A stretch of 36,516 nt of DNA from BMS3ABIN04 sp964553325 (GCA_964553325.1 CAZKKI010000018.1:1-36516), one strand, 5' to 3'; numbered from the stretch's first letter, positions 17,918-30,234 are shown. Notes: generated from the letters alone by a model not told the origin. Program-made: numbers and translations.

Positions 17918-18787
17918 ATGAAATTATTTAAGTTATTATTAATTGTTTTTTCGGTTTATGTCGTTTCCGGTTGTGGAGATCCGTTAATCGACATTTCCGA
18001 TGAGCCGTATCACCCGAAAATAGTTGTAGAAGGATTTTTGTATCCGGAAAATACGGTTTCCGGCATAAAAATTTCGAGAAATTTCGAACTTAACACCGAA
18101 GTAAATCCGGACAGCTTAATTTTAACACCCGGGCGGAATAAAACGCTGATAACAATTAACAATATTCCTTTGCTGTTCGATGAAAAAACCCGCACCTATT
18201 TTACCGAAGAAATAACAGTTGAGTACAACACGGAATACAACTTACACGTCGAAGCCGAAATCGACGGGAAATCATATTCGGCCGAAGCCACAACGCTTTC
18301 GCCTCAAAAAGGTTTTAACGTATTGGAAAGCGATTTGGGGAACAAGGTATTCGGGAAGGATAAAATACAGATTCACTTTGTTACGTCGCCGGGCGTTAGT
18401 ACGTACGCATTTTCCATTATTGCCGATTCCGCCGGTCCGGACAATTTCATTTACGAAAACAAATTTTTTCCGAACATAACACCGGAAAAGGTGGAAGAAA
18501 AACTTAACTCTTTTCTTTTCCGTTTCCGATTTATTTTAAATATTAATTCTTATGCCGATTTGACTTATCTCTTTGAGCCCGAGCAATTCGACTTGTGGTT
18601 TTACAGTCCGTACAGAATCGTTGCTTACGCGTGCAATCGAGATTATAAAGATTATCTCCTCACGGCAAAAAACGTGAAGGAATTCGACGGAAACTTTCAC
18701 GAGCCGAAAACAAATTTCTCCGGCGACGGAATCGGGGTTTTCGCCTCTGCAATTAAAGATACGACTTATTTTAGAATTATAAAGTAA
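17918..18787 (+). CDS. DUF4249-family lipoprotein paired with the TonB receptor
   Basis: A 289-residue protein with a lipoprotein signal: the hydrophobic start ends in VVSGC, lipidated Cys19. The following IVVEGFLYPEN segment and beta-rich body with early Ig-like strands match DUF4249, a family usually encoded beside TonB-dependent receptors in Bacteroidota. It would sit on the outer membrane and may help the receptor at 15545-17911 capture its ligand, which is inference from pairing. Its stop is one base from the stop of the convergent gene at 18789-19061, leaving no room for a separate terminator. Confidence 0.8.
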   Translation: MKLFKLLLIVFSVYVVSGCGDPLIDISDEPYHPKIVVEGFLYPENTVSGIKISRNFELNTEVNPDSLILTPGRNKTLITINNIPLLFDEKTRTYFTEEITVEYNTEYNLHVEAEIDGKSYSAEATTLSPQKGFNVLESDLGNKVFGKDKIQIHFVTSPGVSTYAFSIIADSAGPDNFIYENKFFPNITPEKVEEKLNSFLFRFRFILNINSYADLTYLFEPEQFDLWFYSPYRIVAYACNRDYKDYLLTAKNVKEFDGNFHEPKTNFSGDGIGVFASAIKDTTYFRIIK

Positions 18788-18788
18788 T

Positions 18789-19061
18789 TTATTTTCTCAA
18801 ATTTATATCGGCTAATGCGTGTAATTTATATTCGCGGATTTTATCGTTAATTTGACTTTTCAGTTCGTCTCTTTTTTGTTTTAATATTTTGTCGTATTCC
18901 TCTCCCGAAAATATTTCATCGGAAACCAACTTTTGCGCTAGCTTGTTTACTTCGATATCCAAAAGTACATGTAGCAATGCATTGTTATTTATCAGTTGTT
19001 GTAATACGGCTTGATTGTATTCGCCGATATTTTCAAATTCAATCGGAATGTTTTCAGCCAT
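18789..19061 (-). CDS. Small helical protein of unknown function
   Basis: A 90-residue protein that I do not recognise. It is predicted to be almost all helical with Leu, Ile, Glu and Lys spaced as in amphipathic or coiled-coil helices (about residues 15-85), has no signal peptide, and no Cys. ATG 19061 is the first start. It is separated by 69 bases from the CBU_0592-like gene at 19131-19382, which has the same direction and could be co-transcribed upstream of it. Codon choice resembles the neighbours. It is likely a real gene because it fills the gap with good coding character. Confidence 0.6.
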   Translation of the reverse strand: MAENIPIEFENIGEYNQAVLQQLINNNALLHVLLDIEVNKLAQKLVSDEIFSGEEYDKILKQKRDELKSQINDKIREYKLHALADINLRK

Positions 19062-19130
19062 TTGCAGTCTCCGTTAATTCGTTTTAAGAAATATTTTGTT
19101 TCCCAATTTATAAAAATCATTTTATTTTTT

Positions 19131-19382
19131 TCACGTAGCTTTAGTTTTAAGTGCTTTGAAAACACCTACCAAACTTATTGCCAGCCAAAACGTTTCGATA
19201 ACAAATGCGGATAAATTAAAACTATCCGTTAACGAAACTATAACAAACAAGGCGCCGATACCGTTTGCAAGCGAATAGAAAATGTTTTTACTGTCGATTT
19301 TATTCAACTGCAAAAGCAGATATGAAACAATAATTAAAGCGACGCCGATATTTCCAATAAAATCAAAAAATCCGTAATTCAT
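19131..19382 (-). CDS. CBU_0592-like small membrane protein
   Basis: Starting at ATG 19382, this is 83 residues with about three transmembrane segments. The layout (FDFIGNIGVALIIVSYLLLQ, then SLANGIGALFVIV, then FWLAISLVGVFKAL) matches small CBU_0592-family membrane proteins of unknown function. The same frame stays open upstream to 19682 but that part lies antisense to the exonuclease gene and has no coding character, so the shorter start is preferred. It is divergent from the exonuclease/GIY-YIG gene, with 85 bases between starts. Confidence 0.72.
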   Translation of the reverse strand: MNYGFFDFIGNIGVALIIVSYLLLQLNKIDSKNIFYSLANGIGALFVIVSLTDSFNLSAFVIETFWLAISLVGVFKALKTKAT

Positions 19383-19467
19383 TGTAAAATACAATTTAGT
19401 AAAGGAATTAATATAATTTTGTCGTGCGAATATTATAAATTGCGATTGAAAAACATACAATTTTTTT

Positions 19468-21120
19468 ATGAAAAATATTTCGTTAAAAGACATCTCGCCT
19501 AAAGAGACCGAATTTACCGTAATAGATTTTGAAACAACCGGTTTATCTGCAAAATCTTCGCGTGTTATTGAAGTCGGTTTAGTTAAAGTTAAAAATCTTA
19601 AAGTAACCGATACTTTTTCATTGTTGGTAAATCCGTTGCAGCATATACCGAGCGGGATTACAATGCTGACGGGAATAACCAACTCCGATGTGGAAAACGC
19701 ACCGATGTTTGAAGAAGTAGCACATAAAATAGCGGAATTTATCGGCGATTCCGTATTGGTCGGACATAACTTAAAATTCGATTACTCGTTTTTACAAAGC
19801 GAATTTCAAAGAGCGGAAACCTCTTTGCCGGAAGTTCACCAATTGTGCACGTTGAAACTTTCCCGGAAACTTTTGCCTCATCTGCCCAACAAATCTCTGG
19901 GAACGGTAAAAAGCCATTTGAGAATAAGACATAAAAACACACACCGCGCTTTAAGCGATGCCATTGTTACGGCAAAAGTTTTAATCAAACTAATTAAAAA
20001 ATTGGAAACCGAATACGACATTAAAACGACAAAGGAAATTCTTTCTTTTCAATCAATTCCCAAAACCAACAAAACTTTCCGCGTAATAAAGAAAAAGCTT
20101 AGCGAAGATTTTAACAATCTTCCCGATAAACCCGGTGTTTACTTTTTCCAGAATTCAAAGGGAAAAATATTTTACATCGGAAAAGCCAAATCATTAAAGA
20201 AAAGAGTGCAGAATTATTTTTCGAATACCGCGCCAAGAAAATCGAAAAAGATTGTACGGCAATCTTCCCGCTTGGGGTTCCAAACAACTAAATCGGAATT
20301 AACGGCTTTGCTGGCCGAAGCGGAATTAATCAAAAAACATAATCCCCCGCTCAACACTTTGCTTAAAAAGTACAGTCGCAGTTATTTTATTCAAGTTACG
20401 AAAACCGAAGCATTTCCGAGTGTAAAAGTTTCCTCCAAGTTCAGTTTCGACGGTAACGATTATTTCGGTCCGTACAGCAACCGCAACATCGCTAACGATA
20501 TGAAGGATATAATAGACAAAACGTTCCAACTCCGTGAATGCAACGAAAAAGAATTTGCCGGAAAGAAAAAATGCTACCTGGCCGATATCGAGCGTTGCTT
20601 GGCTCCTTGTGAATTACCGGAAATAAAAAACGAGTACGATACCGAAATGGAAAAAGTGTTTGAATATCTTTCCGGACAAAACCAATATGCCGTAAACCGT
20701 TTACTGAAAAGAATGAAATATCTATCCGACAAAAAGCGTTATGAAGAAGCGGCGGTTGTTAGGGATTCAATCGAAAATATTTTGAATCATTTAAATCGTT
20801 CGTCTATTTTAGCCGAACCCGTAAACCGCGCAAAAGTATTGATTGAAATAAAAGATTCCGCCGAAACGGATTATTTGCTTATGCTGGAAGGAAAAATTTT
20901 AATTAAAGATTACTTCGTTTCCGGCCACGTGGATTTCGACGAGGCTTTGCGCGAATATTTTTCCGGTACGATTAATATTTTTTCCGAATTAACAGAAGAA
21001 GATTTGGAAAAAATGAAAATTTCGCTTTCGTGGTTGGTAAAAAACCGCAATAAAGTAAAAATTCACTATCTGAAAAATTTTCAAACTTTGGAAGAATTGC
21101 TTACATCATTAAAATTTTAA
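19468..21120 (+). CDS. DnaQ-type DEDDh exonuclease fused to a UvrC-like GIY-YIG nuclease with UVR motif
   Basis: A 550-residue fusion. Residues 14-180 are a DEDDh 3'-5' exonuclease: DFETTG from Asp20, HNLKFD ending at Asp105 and HRALSD with His159 and Asp164. Residues 215-300 are a GIY-YIG domain: GVY at 223-225, YIG at 236-238 and Arg246. Then follow YFGPY, Cys359, Cys369, Cys377 and Cys381 spaced as in the iron-sulfur region of UvrC, and a UVR motif (about 415-440) that binds UvrB. The RNase H-like C-terminal half of UvrC is missing, so this resembles Cho-like proteins joined to DNA polymerase III epsilon. It probably acts in nucleotide excision repair. Its TAA overlaps the convergent gene's stop. 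Confidence 0.9.
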   Translation: MKNISLKDISPKETEFTVIDFETTGLSAKSSRVIEVGLVKVKNLKVTDTFSLLVNPLQHIPSGITMLTGITNSDVENAPMFEEVAHKIAEFIGDSVLVGHNLKFDYSFLQSEFQRAETSLPEVHQLCTLKLSRKLLPHLPNKSLGTVKSHLRIRHKNTHRALSDAIVTAKVLIKLIKKLETEYDIKTTKEILSFQSIPKTNKTFRVIKKKLSEDFNNLPDKPGVYFFQNSKGKIFYIGKAKSLKKRVQNYFSNTAPRKSKKIVRQSSRLGFQTTKSELTALLAEAELIKKHNPPLNTLLKKYSRSYFIQVTKTEAFPSVKVSSKFSFDGNDYFGPYSNRNIANDMKDIIDKTFQLRECNEKEFAGKKKCYLADIERCLAPCELPEIKNEYDTEMEKVFEYLSGQNQYAVNRLLKRMKYLSDKKRYEEAAVVRDSIENILNHLNRSSILAEPVNRAKVLIEIKDSAETDYLLMLEGKILIKDYFVSGHVDFDEALREYFSGTINIFSELTEEDLEKMKISLSWLVKNRNKVKIHYLKNFQTLEELLTSLKF

Positions 21121-22397
21121 ATAAAAATTACTACAAAATAAATAATCGTAGATATTAATACCGGCGTAAATCCTAAAATTGCATATTTTCTCAATTCTTT
21201 AGAGCCCATCGTCGAAGCGATAACCGCTTTCACCAAAGTATTCATTCCGAACGCAATAATGATAGCGTTTGAAGCCACGTCGATAGGAATTGTTTTTTCC
21301 ACCATATCGACCAACGACAAAGCTATTGCATCGAGATCGGCAATACCGGCGAAAAAACTTGTATAGTAAATACCTTCGTGACCGAAATATTGGTTTGCCG
21401 CCGCCGATACAAACAAAATAATTCCGAATAAAATTCCGAATTTAATTGCGAACAATACTCTAAACGGGTTTTGCAATTCTATATCTTGCGCAACCATTGC
21501 ACCCTTCCGGGACCAAATCATTCTGCTGACAATTAATCCGACAATTGTAAAAATTGTAACCGGCACAATTAAACTTTCGGCAAACTCGAAATTCAAGACG
21601 CCCAGAATCACCAAAATCCTCGGGAACATTATCGAGGAAGCCAAAACGCTTCCGGCGGCAAGATTTCGCGAAAGGTGCGGCATGTTTTTACTCTGCCCGG
21701 CAAACGATGTTGTTGTTGCCGTACTGGAAGCAATGCCCCCAAGTACCGACAGGAGAAAAATCCCTTTGTTTGCACCGATTAATTTGAACAAAATAAATCC
21801 AACAAAACTGATTGTTGAAATCAATACTACCATATACCATATTTTGCGGGGATTCAAAACATCGAACGGTCCGTAAGTTTGGTCGGGCAAGAGCGGTAAA
21901 ATAATTATCGTAATAATTGCAAACTTTATTGCCGCAAAAATATCTTCGTTTTCAACTTTTCCTGCGAGGGCTCTGAATTCGGATTTAAAAGTAAGAAACG
22001 TAACAAGCACAACCGCAACGGCGCCGGCAAGCAAAACGTAATTCCAAAAGACCAAAGACCCCAGCAAATATACAATGAAATGCGTTATTTCCGATGTACC
22101 GCCGATTCCTCCGGTTTTGCTTGAAAAATAATAAGAAATTATCACCAACAAACCGAAAATAAAAAATACCGCCGCATAAACAATATAAGTGGTAAACGAA
22201 GCTATGAAAGCGGATAAAAACCCCAATATGGAAATTAGCGGATAGGTTCGAACGCCGGCAAATGTTTTTGCCGAAGGTTTTTTACCTCGTTCCCTTTCTA
22301 TTCCAACTAACAAACCGATTAAAATTACTATGGCGATTTTGTACCATAGCATCGGTACGTTTTCTTCGGACGATATTAATTGCTGAAATAATAACAT
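21117..22397 (-). CDS. MgtC/SapB-family integral membrane protein with DUF4010 domain
   Basis: A 426-residue protein with many transmembrane segments. The first 130 residues match the MgtC/SapB domain, including the LIGLLVGIERERG segment and a TFAGVRTYPLIS stretch; the remainder is a second membrane block typical of DUF4010, with the LSVLGGIASSTATTTSFAG segment. MgtC proteins are linked to magnesium limitation and virulence, but the long DUF4010-fused forms have no assigned role. It is convergent with the exonuclease gene, sharing a TTAA stop region, and lies downstream of the htpG terminator at 22423-22457, so it needs its own promoter. Confidence 0.85.
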   Translation of the reverse strand: MLLFQQLISSEENVPMLWYKIAIVILIGLLVGIERERGKKPSAKTFAGVRTYPLISILGFLSAFIASFTTYIVYAAVFFIFGLLVIISYYFSSKTGGIGGTSEITHFIVYLLGSLVFWNYVLLAGAVAVVLVTFLTFKSEFRALAGKVENEDIFAAIKFAIITIIILPLLPDQTYGPFDVLNPRKIWYMVVLISTISFVGFILFKLIGANKGIFLLSVLGGIASSTATTTSFAGQSKNMPHLSRNLAAGSVLASSIMFPRILVILGVLNFEFAESLIVPVTIFTIVGLIVSRMIWSRKGAMVAQDIELQNPFRVLFAIKFGILFGIILFVSAAANQYFGHEGIYYTSFFAGIADLDAIALSLVDMVEKTIPIDVASNAIIIAFGMNTLVKAVIASTMGSKELRKYAILGFTPVLISTIIYFVVIFI

Positions 22398-22422
22398 TAG
22401 ATTTCAATTTTAAAATAAAAAA

Positions 22423-22457
22423 GTCCCGGTACTTCCGAAATTCGAAACTACCGAGAC
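22423..22457 (-). terminator. Intrinsic terminator for htpG
   Basis: On the minus strand GTCTCGGTA (22457-22449) pairs with TACCGGGAC (22431-22423) apart from one wobble position, with a further TTTCG/CGGAA-like inner stem. A run of T follows at 22422-22417. It lies 35 bases after the htpG stop and just before the MgtC-like start. Confidence 0.85.
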
Positions 22458-22491
22458 CGATAAATAATTAATTTTTTCGTGAATTTCAACG

Positions 22492-24411
22492 TTACAGTTT
22501 TTTAACCGCAGTGTACCATTCGCTCGATTGCTCGAGCAAAGTGTTTATTCTGTTCACCAATTTATGAGGATCGGTCAAATATCCTTCCATCAACAATGCC
22601 GATTCATACAACTGTTCGATAACGTTTGTAATATATTCGTCCTTATCGTTCGCTTTATAAACTTTCAGTAAATTCCGGATAAGTTTATGATCTTTGTTGA
22701 TTTCCATAATCTTTTTGGGAATCGATTTCGTTTGACCCGTGATATGCATTATCTTTTGCATCGTTGAGGAAATCGAATTATCGGGATTAACCAATACAGC
22801 CGGACTGTCGAGCAACCGTTTCGATTCGCGCACATCGGTTACTCTATCGCCCAAAATATTTTTAATTCTTTGCAACAGGCTTGAAAAATGTTTTTCATCT
22901 TCTTTTGAAAGCGGTTCGACTTCGTTTTCGTTTTTCTCAACATCGTCAAGCTTATTCAATTTTTTCACGTCAACCTGGTCAACGGATTTAAATTCATAAT
23001 CCTTGTATTTCATCAACGAACTCAATGCAAATTCTTCGAGCGGATCATACAAATACAACACTTCAATTCCCTTACGTTTGAATATTTCCAAATGCGGATC
23101 CATTTCTATCGCCGCTCTGCTGCTTCCGAGAACGTAATAAATTTCTTTCTGTTTCTTGTGCATTTTTTCAACGTAATCGTCAAGTGAAATCAGCTCTTTC
23201 TCGTCTTTGCATGAAGACGAATTAAATCTCAGCAATTTCATGAATTTTTCTTGATTTGCGTAATCGGTATAACCCAAGCGGAAAATTTTGCCGTGCGCTT
23301 CCCAAAACTGTTTATATTTTTCCGGTTCTTTCTCCGCCATTTTGGTTAAATGCGAAAGTACTTGGGAAGTTACGCTGTTCGAAATTTTTGTAAATATGAT
23401 ATCTTCTTGCAGCGTTTCGCGCGAAATGTTCAACGGTAAATCCTCCGAATCCACAACACCTTTTACGAATCCCAAATATTCGGGCAACAAATCTTTATTT
23501 TTATGTTGAATCAAAACGCGGCGGACGTATAAATCCAATCCGTAATCTTCACGTGTTATTCCGAACCAATCCAAATTGCGCTTGGGAATGAACAACAAAG
23601 CGGAGAATTGTATCGGGGCATCGACGGAAGTATGAATTATATCGAGCGGTTCTTCGGTATCGTAGGTCAGGAATTTATAAAATTCAATATATTGCTCTTT
23701 TTTGATTGACGATTTCGGTTCGCGCCAAAGAGCGGGAATTGTGTTTATCCTTTCCTTTTCGATTTTTATGGGGAACGAGATAAAACTCGAATGTTTTTTC
23801 ACAATCGATTCGAGGCGGTATTTTTCCGTAAATTCTTTTGCATCGTCTTTCAAATGAATTTCGATTAACGTTCCGCGCTTCATTTCATCTTCGAGGGGTT
23901 TAACCGTAAAGCCGCCCATTCCGTCCGATTCCCAAATCATTGCCGGTTCGTCTTTCAAATACGATTTGGTTTTAACTACAACTTTTTTGGCGACCATAAA
24001 AACCGAATAAAAACCGATACCGAATCGACCGATAATATTGCTTGCTTTCTCTTTATTTTCCGTAACGGCTTTAAGAAAATCTTCCGTACCCGATTTGGCA
24101 ATCGTACCGAGATTTTTAATCAGCTCGTCCCGCGTCATCCCTATTCCGTGATCTTGCACGTAAAGCACGTTCTTATCTTTATCCGCCCAGATATTAATTT
24201 CGAGCGGTAAATCCTTATCGATATAATCGGTGCCTTTATTCGATTCGAATCTGATTTTATCCATCGCATCCGATGCGTTCGAAATCAGCTCGCGCAGAAA
24301 AATCTCTTTGTTCGTGTAAAGCGAATGAACGAGAATATCGAGTAACTTTTTAACTTCGGCTTTGAATTGTCGTCTTGTTTCTTTCATTTCGGTAGTTTTT
24401 GTTTCACTCAT
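22492..24411 (-). CDS. htpG: Hsp90-family molecular chaperone HtpG
   Basis: From ATG 24411 this is 639 residues, the usual bacterial Hsp90 length. The N-terminal GHKL ATPase domain shows ELISNASDAMDK (ATP/Mg Asn), DHGIGMT, GTIAKSGT and GRFGIGFYSVF. The middle domain contains RRVLIQHK and LNISRETLQ with the catalytic Arg, and a C-terminal dimerisation domain follows. GGAGG lies 5 bases before ATG 24411, one of the strongest ribosome sites in the window, so the longer frame from 24429 is rejected. No CIRCE element is visible upstream. The gene is probably a single transcription unit, bounded by terminators at 22423 and 24539. Confidence 0.97.
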   Translation of the reverse strand: MSETKTTEMKETRRQFKAEVKKLLDILVHSLYTNKEIFLRELISNASDAMDKIRFESNKGTDYIDKDLPLEINIWADKDKNVLYVQDHGIGMTRDELIKNLGTIAKSGTEDFLKAVTENKEKASNIIGRFGIGFYSVFMVAKKVVVKTKSYLKDEPAMIWESDGMGGFTVKPLEDEMKRGTLIEIHLKDDAKEFTEKYRLESIVKKHSSFISFPIKIEKERINTIPALWREPKSSIKKEQYIEFYKFLTYDTEEPLDIIHTSVDAPIQFSALLFIPKRNLDWFGITREDYGLDLYVRRVLIQHKNKDLLPEYLGFVKGVVDSEDLPLNISRETLQEDIIFTKISNSVTSQVLSHLTKMAEKEPEKYKQFWEAHGKIFRLGYTDYANQEKFMKLLRFNSSSCKDEKELISLDDYVEKMHKKQKEIYYVLGSSRAAIEMDPHLEIFKRKGIEVLYLYDPLEEFALSSLMKYKDYEFKSVDQVDVKKLNKLDDVEKNENEVEPLSKEDEKHFSSLLQRIKNILGDRVTDVRESKRLLDSPAVLVNPDNSISSTMQKIMHITGQTKSIPKKIMEINKDHKLIRNLLKVYKANDKDEYITNVIEQLYESALLMEGYLTDPHKLVNRINTLLEQSSEWYTAVKKL

Positions 24412-24538
24412 ATTTCCTCCGTTTTTCACATAACTTTTCTCAAAATTAGATGATTAAAAATAACCGTAGTTTCATAAAATGAAAAAGAAAAAAAGTTCCA
24501 GTTAAAACGAACACTCGAAGTTGTTTACGGTAATAAAA

Positions 24539-24560
24539 AAGGGCGTTCGAAAACGCCCTT
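24539..24560 (-). terminator. Intrinsic terminator for nrdJ
   Basis: A perfect 9-bp stem AAGGGCGTT / AACGCCCTT with loop of 4 (24548-24551). On the minus strand the stem is followed by TTTT from 24538, 27 bases after the nrdJ stop. Confidence 0.92.
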
Positions 24561-24586
24561 AACTTGAATTGTATTGGTGATTAACA

Positions 24587-28156
<3,570 letters not shown>

Positions 28157-28181
28157 TTTTACCTCATGTGAATAATATTTA

Positions 28182-28319
28182 TGATACAACCAATTTAATA
28201 ATGAACTGTTTCAATTGAAGTTGTATCAAAAGTAAATAATAGTAAAGAAAATAGTAGAACTACGTCCGATGTGTGAGATTTTCAGACTTATTTAAAAATA
28301 TATTTACTTTTGATAAAAC
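28182..28319 (-). promoter_or_regulatory. nrdJ leader with mutually exclusive inverted repeats
   Basis: In nrdJ mRNA order, arm A (28319-28301), arm B (28238-28220) and arm C (28190-28182) can pair in two ways. A and B are complementary over 18 of 19 positions, with a 62-base loop; B and C are complementary over 9 of 9 (GTTGTATCA/TGATACAAC), with a 29-base loop. Arm B cannot join both. Arm C ends 17 bases before the nrdJ ribosome site. This is the layout of a leader that switches between folds, but it could also be a 100-bp palindromic repeat element. No B12 riboswitch box was seen. Confidence 0.5.
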
Positions 28320-28323
28320 CCCA

Positions 28324-28497
28324 GAAAAGTACACCAGCCAGGCTAGATGTTAAGTGAAAATTGGGATTGAAAATTTAATCAATTACCTGAAAAAGTCAAA
28401 TAAAATTTTTAGAAATAAATTGATTGATTAATTTTTCTGCAAAAACAATTCGTTTATACGATAAAAAAATTTTTAAGGACTCCGGTGTACTATTTTT
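28324..28497. repeat. Nested inverted repeats, possible small inactive element
   Basis: AGTACACC (28328-28335) and GGTGTACT (28484-28491) are perfect inverted copies at the ends of a 164-base stretch, with flanking AAA/TTT that can extend the stem past a one-base bulge. Inside lie a second pair, TTAATCAAT and ATTGATTAA. No ORF fits. It could be a MITE-like remnant or the structured leader of malQ; I cannot decide. Confidence 0.35.
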
Positions 28498-28506
28498 ATT
28501 TTTCCC

Positions 28507-28534
28507 TTTTGCCGAACTTATGAATTCGGTAAAA
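28507..28534. repeat. Hairpin upstream of malQ
   Basis: TTTTGCCGAA (28507-28516) pairs with TTCGGTAAAA (28525-28534), ten positions with one wobble, around an 8-base loop. On plus it is followed by GATTTTT and could stop read-through into malQ or act as an operator. The rest of the intergenic stretch 28157-28671 (about 515 bases, the only long gap in the window) is very AT-rich; apart from the repeats listed I see no ORF, tRNA or further signal except GAGGA 9 bases before malQ. Confidence 0.4.
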
Positions 28535-28671
28535 GATTTTTCACGGATTTTCCATCAACAAAATTTTAACCGGACAAAATTTAGTTCTTTTTAGCAAAAC
28601 ATTTTTGAAAAGAAAATCTTAAATTAAAAGTCAAAAAAATTGTTACAACCGGAAAATTTTGAGGAATAATT

Positions 28672-30234
28672 ATGGAATTTAAACGGAGCGCCGGTATCTT
28701 ACTTCATCCCACGTCTTTACCCGGGCCTTACGGAATCGGGGATTTGGGTGAAAACGCTTACAAATTCGTGGATTTTCTTGCCGAAGCCGGACAAACTTTA
28801 TGGCAGGTATTTCCTTTGGGACCAACAGGCTACGGCGATTCGCCTTATCAATGTTTTTCGGCATTTGCCGGTAACCCGTTGCTAATAAATCCCGATTTTT
28901 TATCCGAAGAAGGATTTTTATCGAAAAACGACCTGCAAAATAAACCGCAATTTAATCCCACAAAAATCGATTACGGTAAAGTTATCGATTTCAAAAAATC
29001 GTTGTTACACAAAGCTTACGAAAAATATGTTTCCGACGGTAAGGTATTTAAAAAAGAATGCGGATTGTTTTGCGAACAAAACGAATTCTGGTTGGAAGAT
29101 TTCGCAACTTTCATGGCGCTTAAAGATTTTCACAACGGTATTCAGTGGAGCGAATGGAAAAAAGAATTTGCATTCAGAGAAGAACCGGCGTTAACCGAAT
29201 GGAAAAACGAACATCAAACGGAAATAGATTATTACCGCTTCTCACAATATCTTTTTTTCAAACAGTGGGAAAAATTAAAACGATACGCAAACGGAAAAGG
29301 AATTAAAATTATCGGCGATCTACCAATTTTTGTCGCTTACGACAGTTCTGACGTTTGGGCGAATAAATCTTTGTTTTCCGTTGATGAGAAAACCGGAAAA
29401 CTCGAGACCGTTGCCGGTGTTCCGCCGGATTATTTCAGTCCCACCGGCCAACTTTGGGGAAATCCGCTTTACCGTTGGAACGAAATGGAAAAGAACAATT
29501 TCCGTTGGTGGAAACAGCGAATGAAAAAAATGTACGAACTCGTCGATATAGTCCGAATCGACCACTTTCGCGGTTTCGATGCTTATTGGGAAATTCCGGG
29601 TGACGCGGAAACCGCTGTTAACGGGAAATGGGTCAAAGCGCCGGGCAAAAAACTTTTTACCGAAATAATGAACGAATTGGGCGACGTTCCCATTTTAGCA
29701 GAAGATTTGGGTGTTATAACCGAAAGCGTGGAAGAATTAAGAGACAGTTTCGGATTCCCCGGAATGAAAATTCTTCAGTTTGCTTTCGGTCCGGACGGCG
29801 ATAAAAATTTCCTTCCTCATAATTATGTTAAAAACTGCGTGGTTTACACCGGTTCGCACGATAACGACACAACACGCGGATTTTTCGAAAAGGAAAAAGA
29901 AAAAAACAGCGGAATATACGAATGGACGCAAAAATATTTGAACTACGACGGCGACAACATCTGTTTTGCGCTGATTCATTTGGCTTATTCGTCCGTTGCC
30001 AACATCGTAATAATTCCGATGCAAGATATTCTGAACTTGGGTTCGGAAGCGAGAATGAACTTTCCGGGAAAACCCGACGGTAACTGGCAATGGCGGTTTA
30101 CTTGGGAACAAATCCATCCCGGATTGTCTAACATTTACAAAGAATTGACCGAAATTTTCGAACGCCCGCCGAAAGAAAAGCGGAAGTTCGACGAAATTGA
30201 AGTAACCGAAAATCAAGAGGTGGAAAATGATTAA
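28672..30234 (+). CDS. malQ: 4-alpha-glucanotransferase (amylomaltase)
   Basis: A 520-residue GH77 enzyme that transfers alpha-1,4-glucan chains in glycogen or maltodextrin metabolism. The first residues show the SAGILLHPTSLPGPYGIGDLG signature; GLFCE, the DIVRIDHFRGF segment with the catalytic nucleophile Asp, ILAEDLGVI with the acid/base Glu, and YTGSHDNDTTRGF follow in order. Length and lack of carbohydrate-binding N-terminal domains place it with single-domain bacterial MalQ. GAGGA precedes ATG 28672 closely. The 3' end overlaps the TerB-like gene by 8 bases. No other glycogen genes are present nearby. Confidence 0.97.
   Translation: MEFKRSAGILLHPTSLPGPYGIGDLGENAYKFVDFLAEAGQTLWQVFPLGPTGYGDSPYQCFSAFAGNPLLINPDFLSEEGFLSKNDLQNKPQFNPTKIDYGKVIDFKKSLLHKAYEKYVSDGKVFKKECGLFCEQNEFWLEDFATFMALKDFHNGIQWSEWKKEFAFREEPALTEWKNEHQTEIDYYRFSQYLFFKQWEKLKRYANGKGIKIIGDLPIFVAYDSSDVWANKSLFSVDEKTGKLETVAGVPPDYFSPTGQLWGNPLYRWNEMEKNNFRWWKQRMKKMYELVDIVRIDHFRGFDAYWEIPGDAETAVNGKWVKAPGKKLFTEIMNELGDVPILAEDLGVITESVEELRDSFGFPGMKILQFAFGPDGDKNFLPHNYVKNCVVYTGSHDNDTTRGFFEKEKEKNSGIYEWTQKYLNYDGDNICFALIHLAYSSVANIVIIPMQDILNLGSEARMNFPGKPDGNWQWRFTWEQIHPGLSNIYKELTEIFERPPKEKRKFDEIEVTENQEVEND

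Noticed and set aside
19383..19682. Upstream extension of the CBU_0592-like frame
   Set aside because: It is antisense to the start of the exonuclease gene; the family begins at the Met encoded at 19382.
24412..24538. CIRCE heat-shock element upstream of htpG
   Set aside because: No TTAGCACTC-N9-GAGTGCTAA-like repeat is present; a single ACACTC segment is not enough.
28157..28671. Cobalamin riboswitch or NrdR boxes upstream of nrdJ
   Set aside because: I looked for a B12-box-like GCC...CTG core and paired 16-base NrdR palindromes on the minus strand and saw neither.
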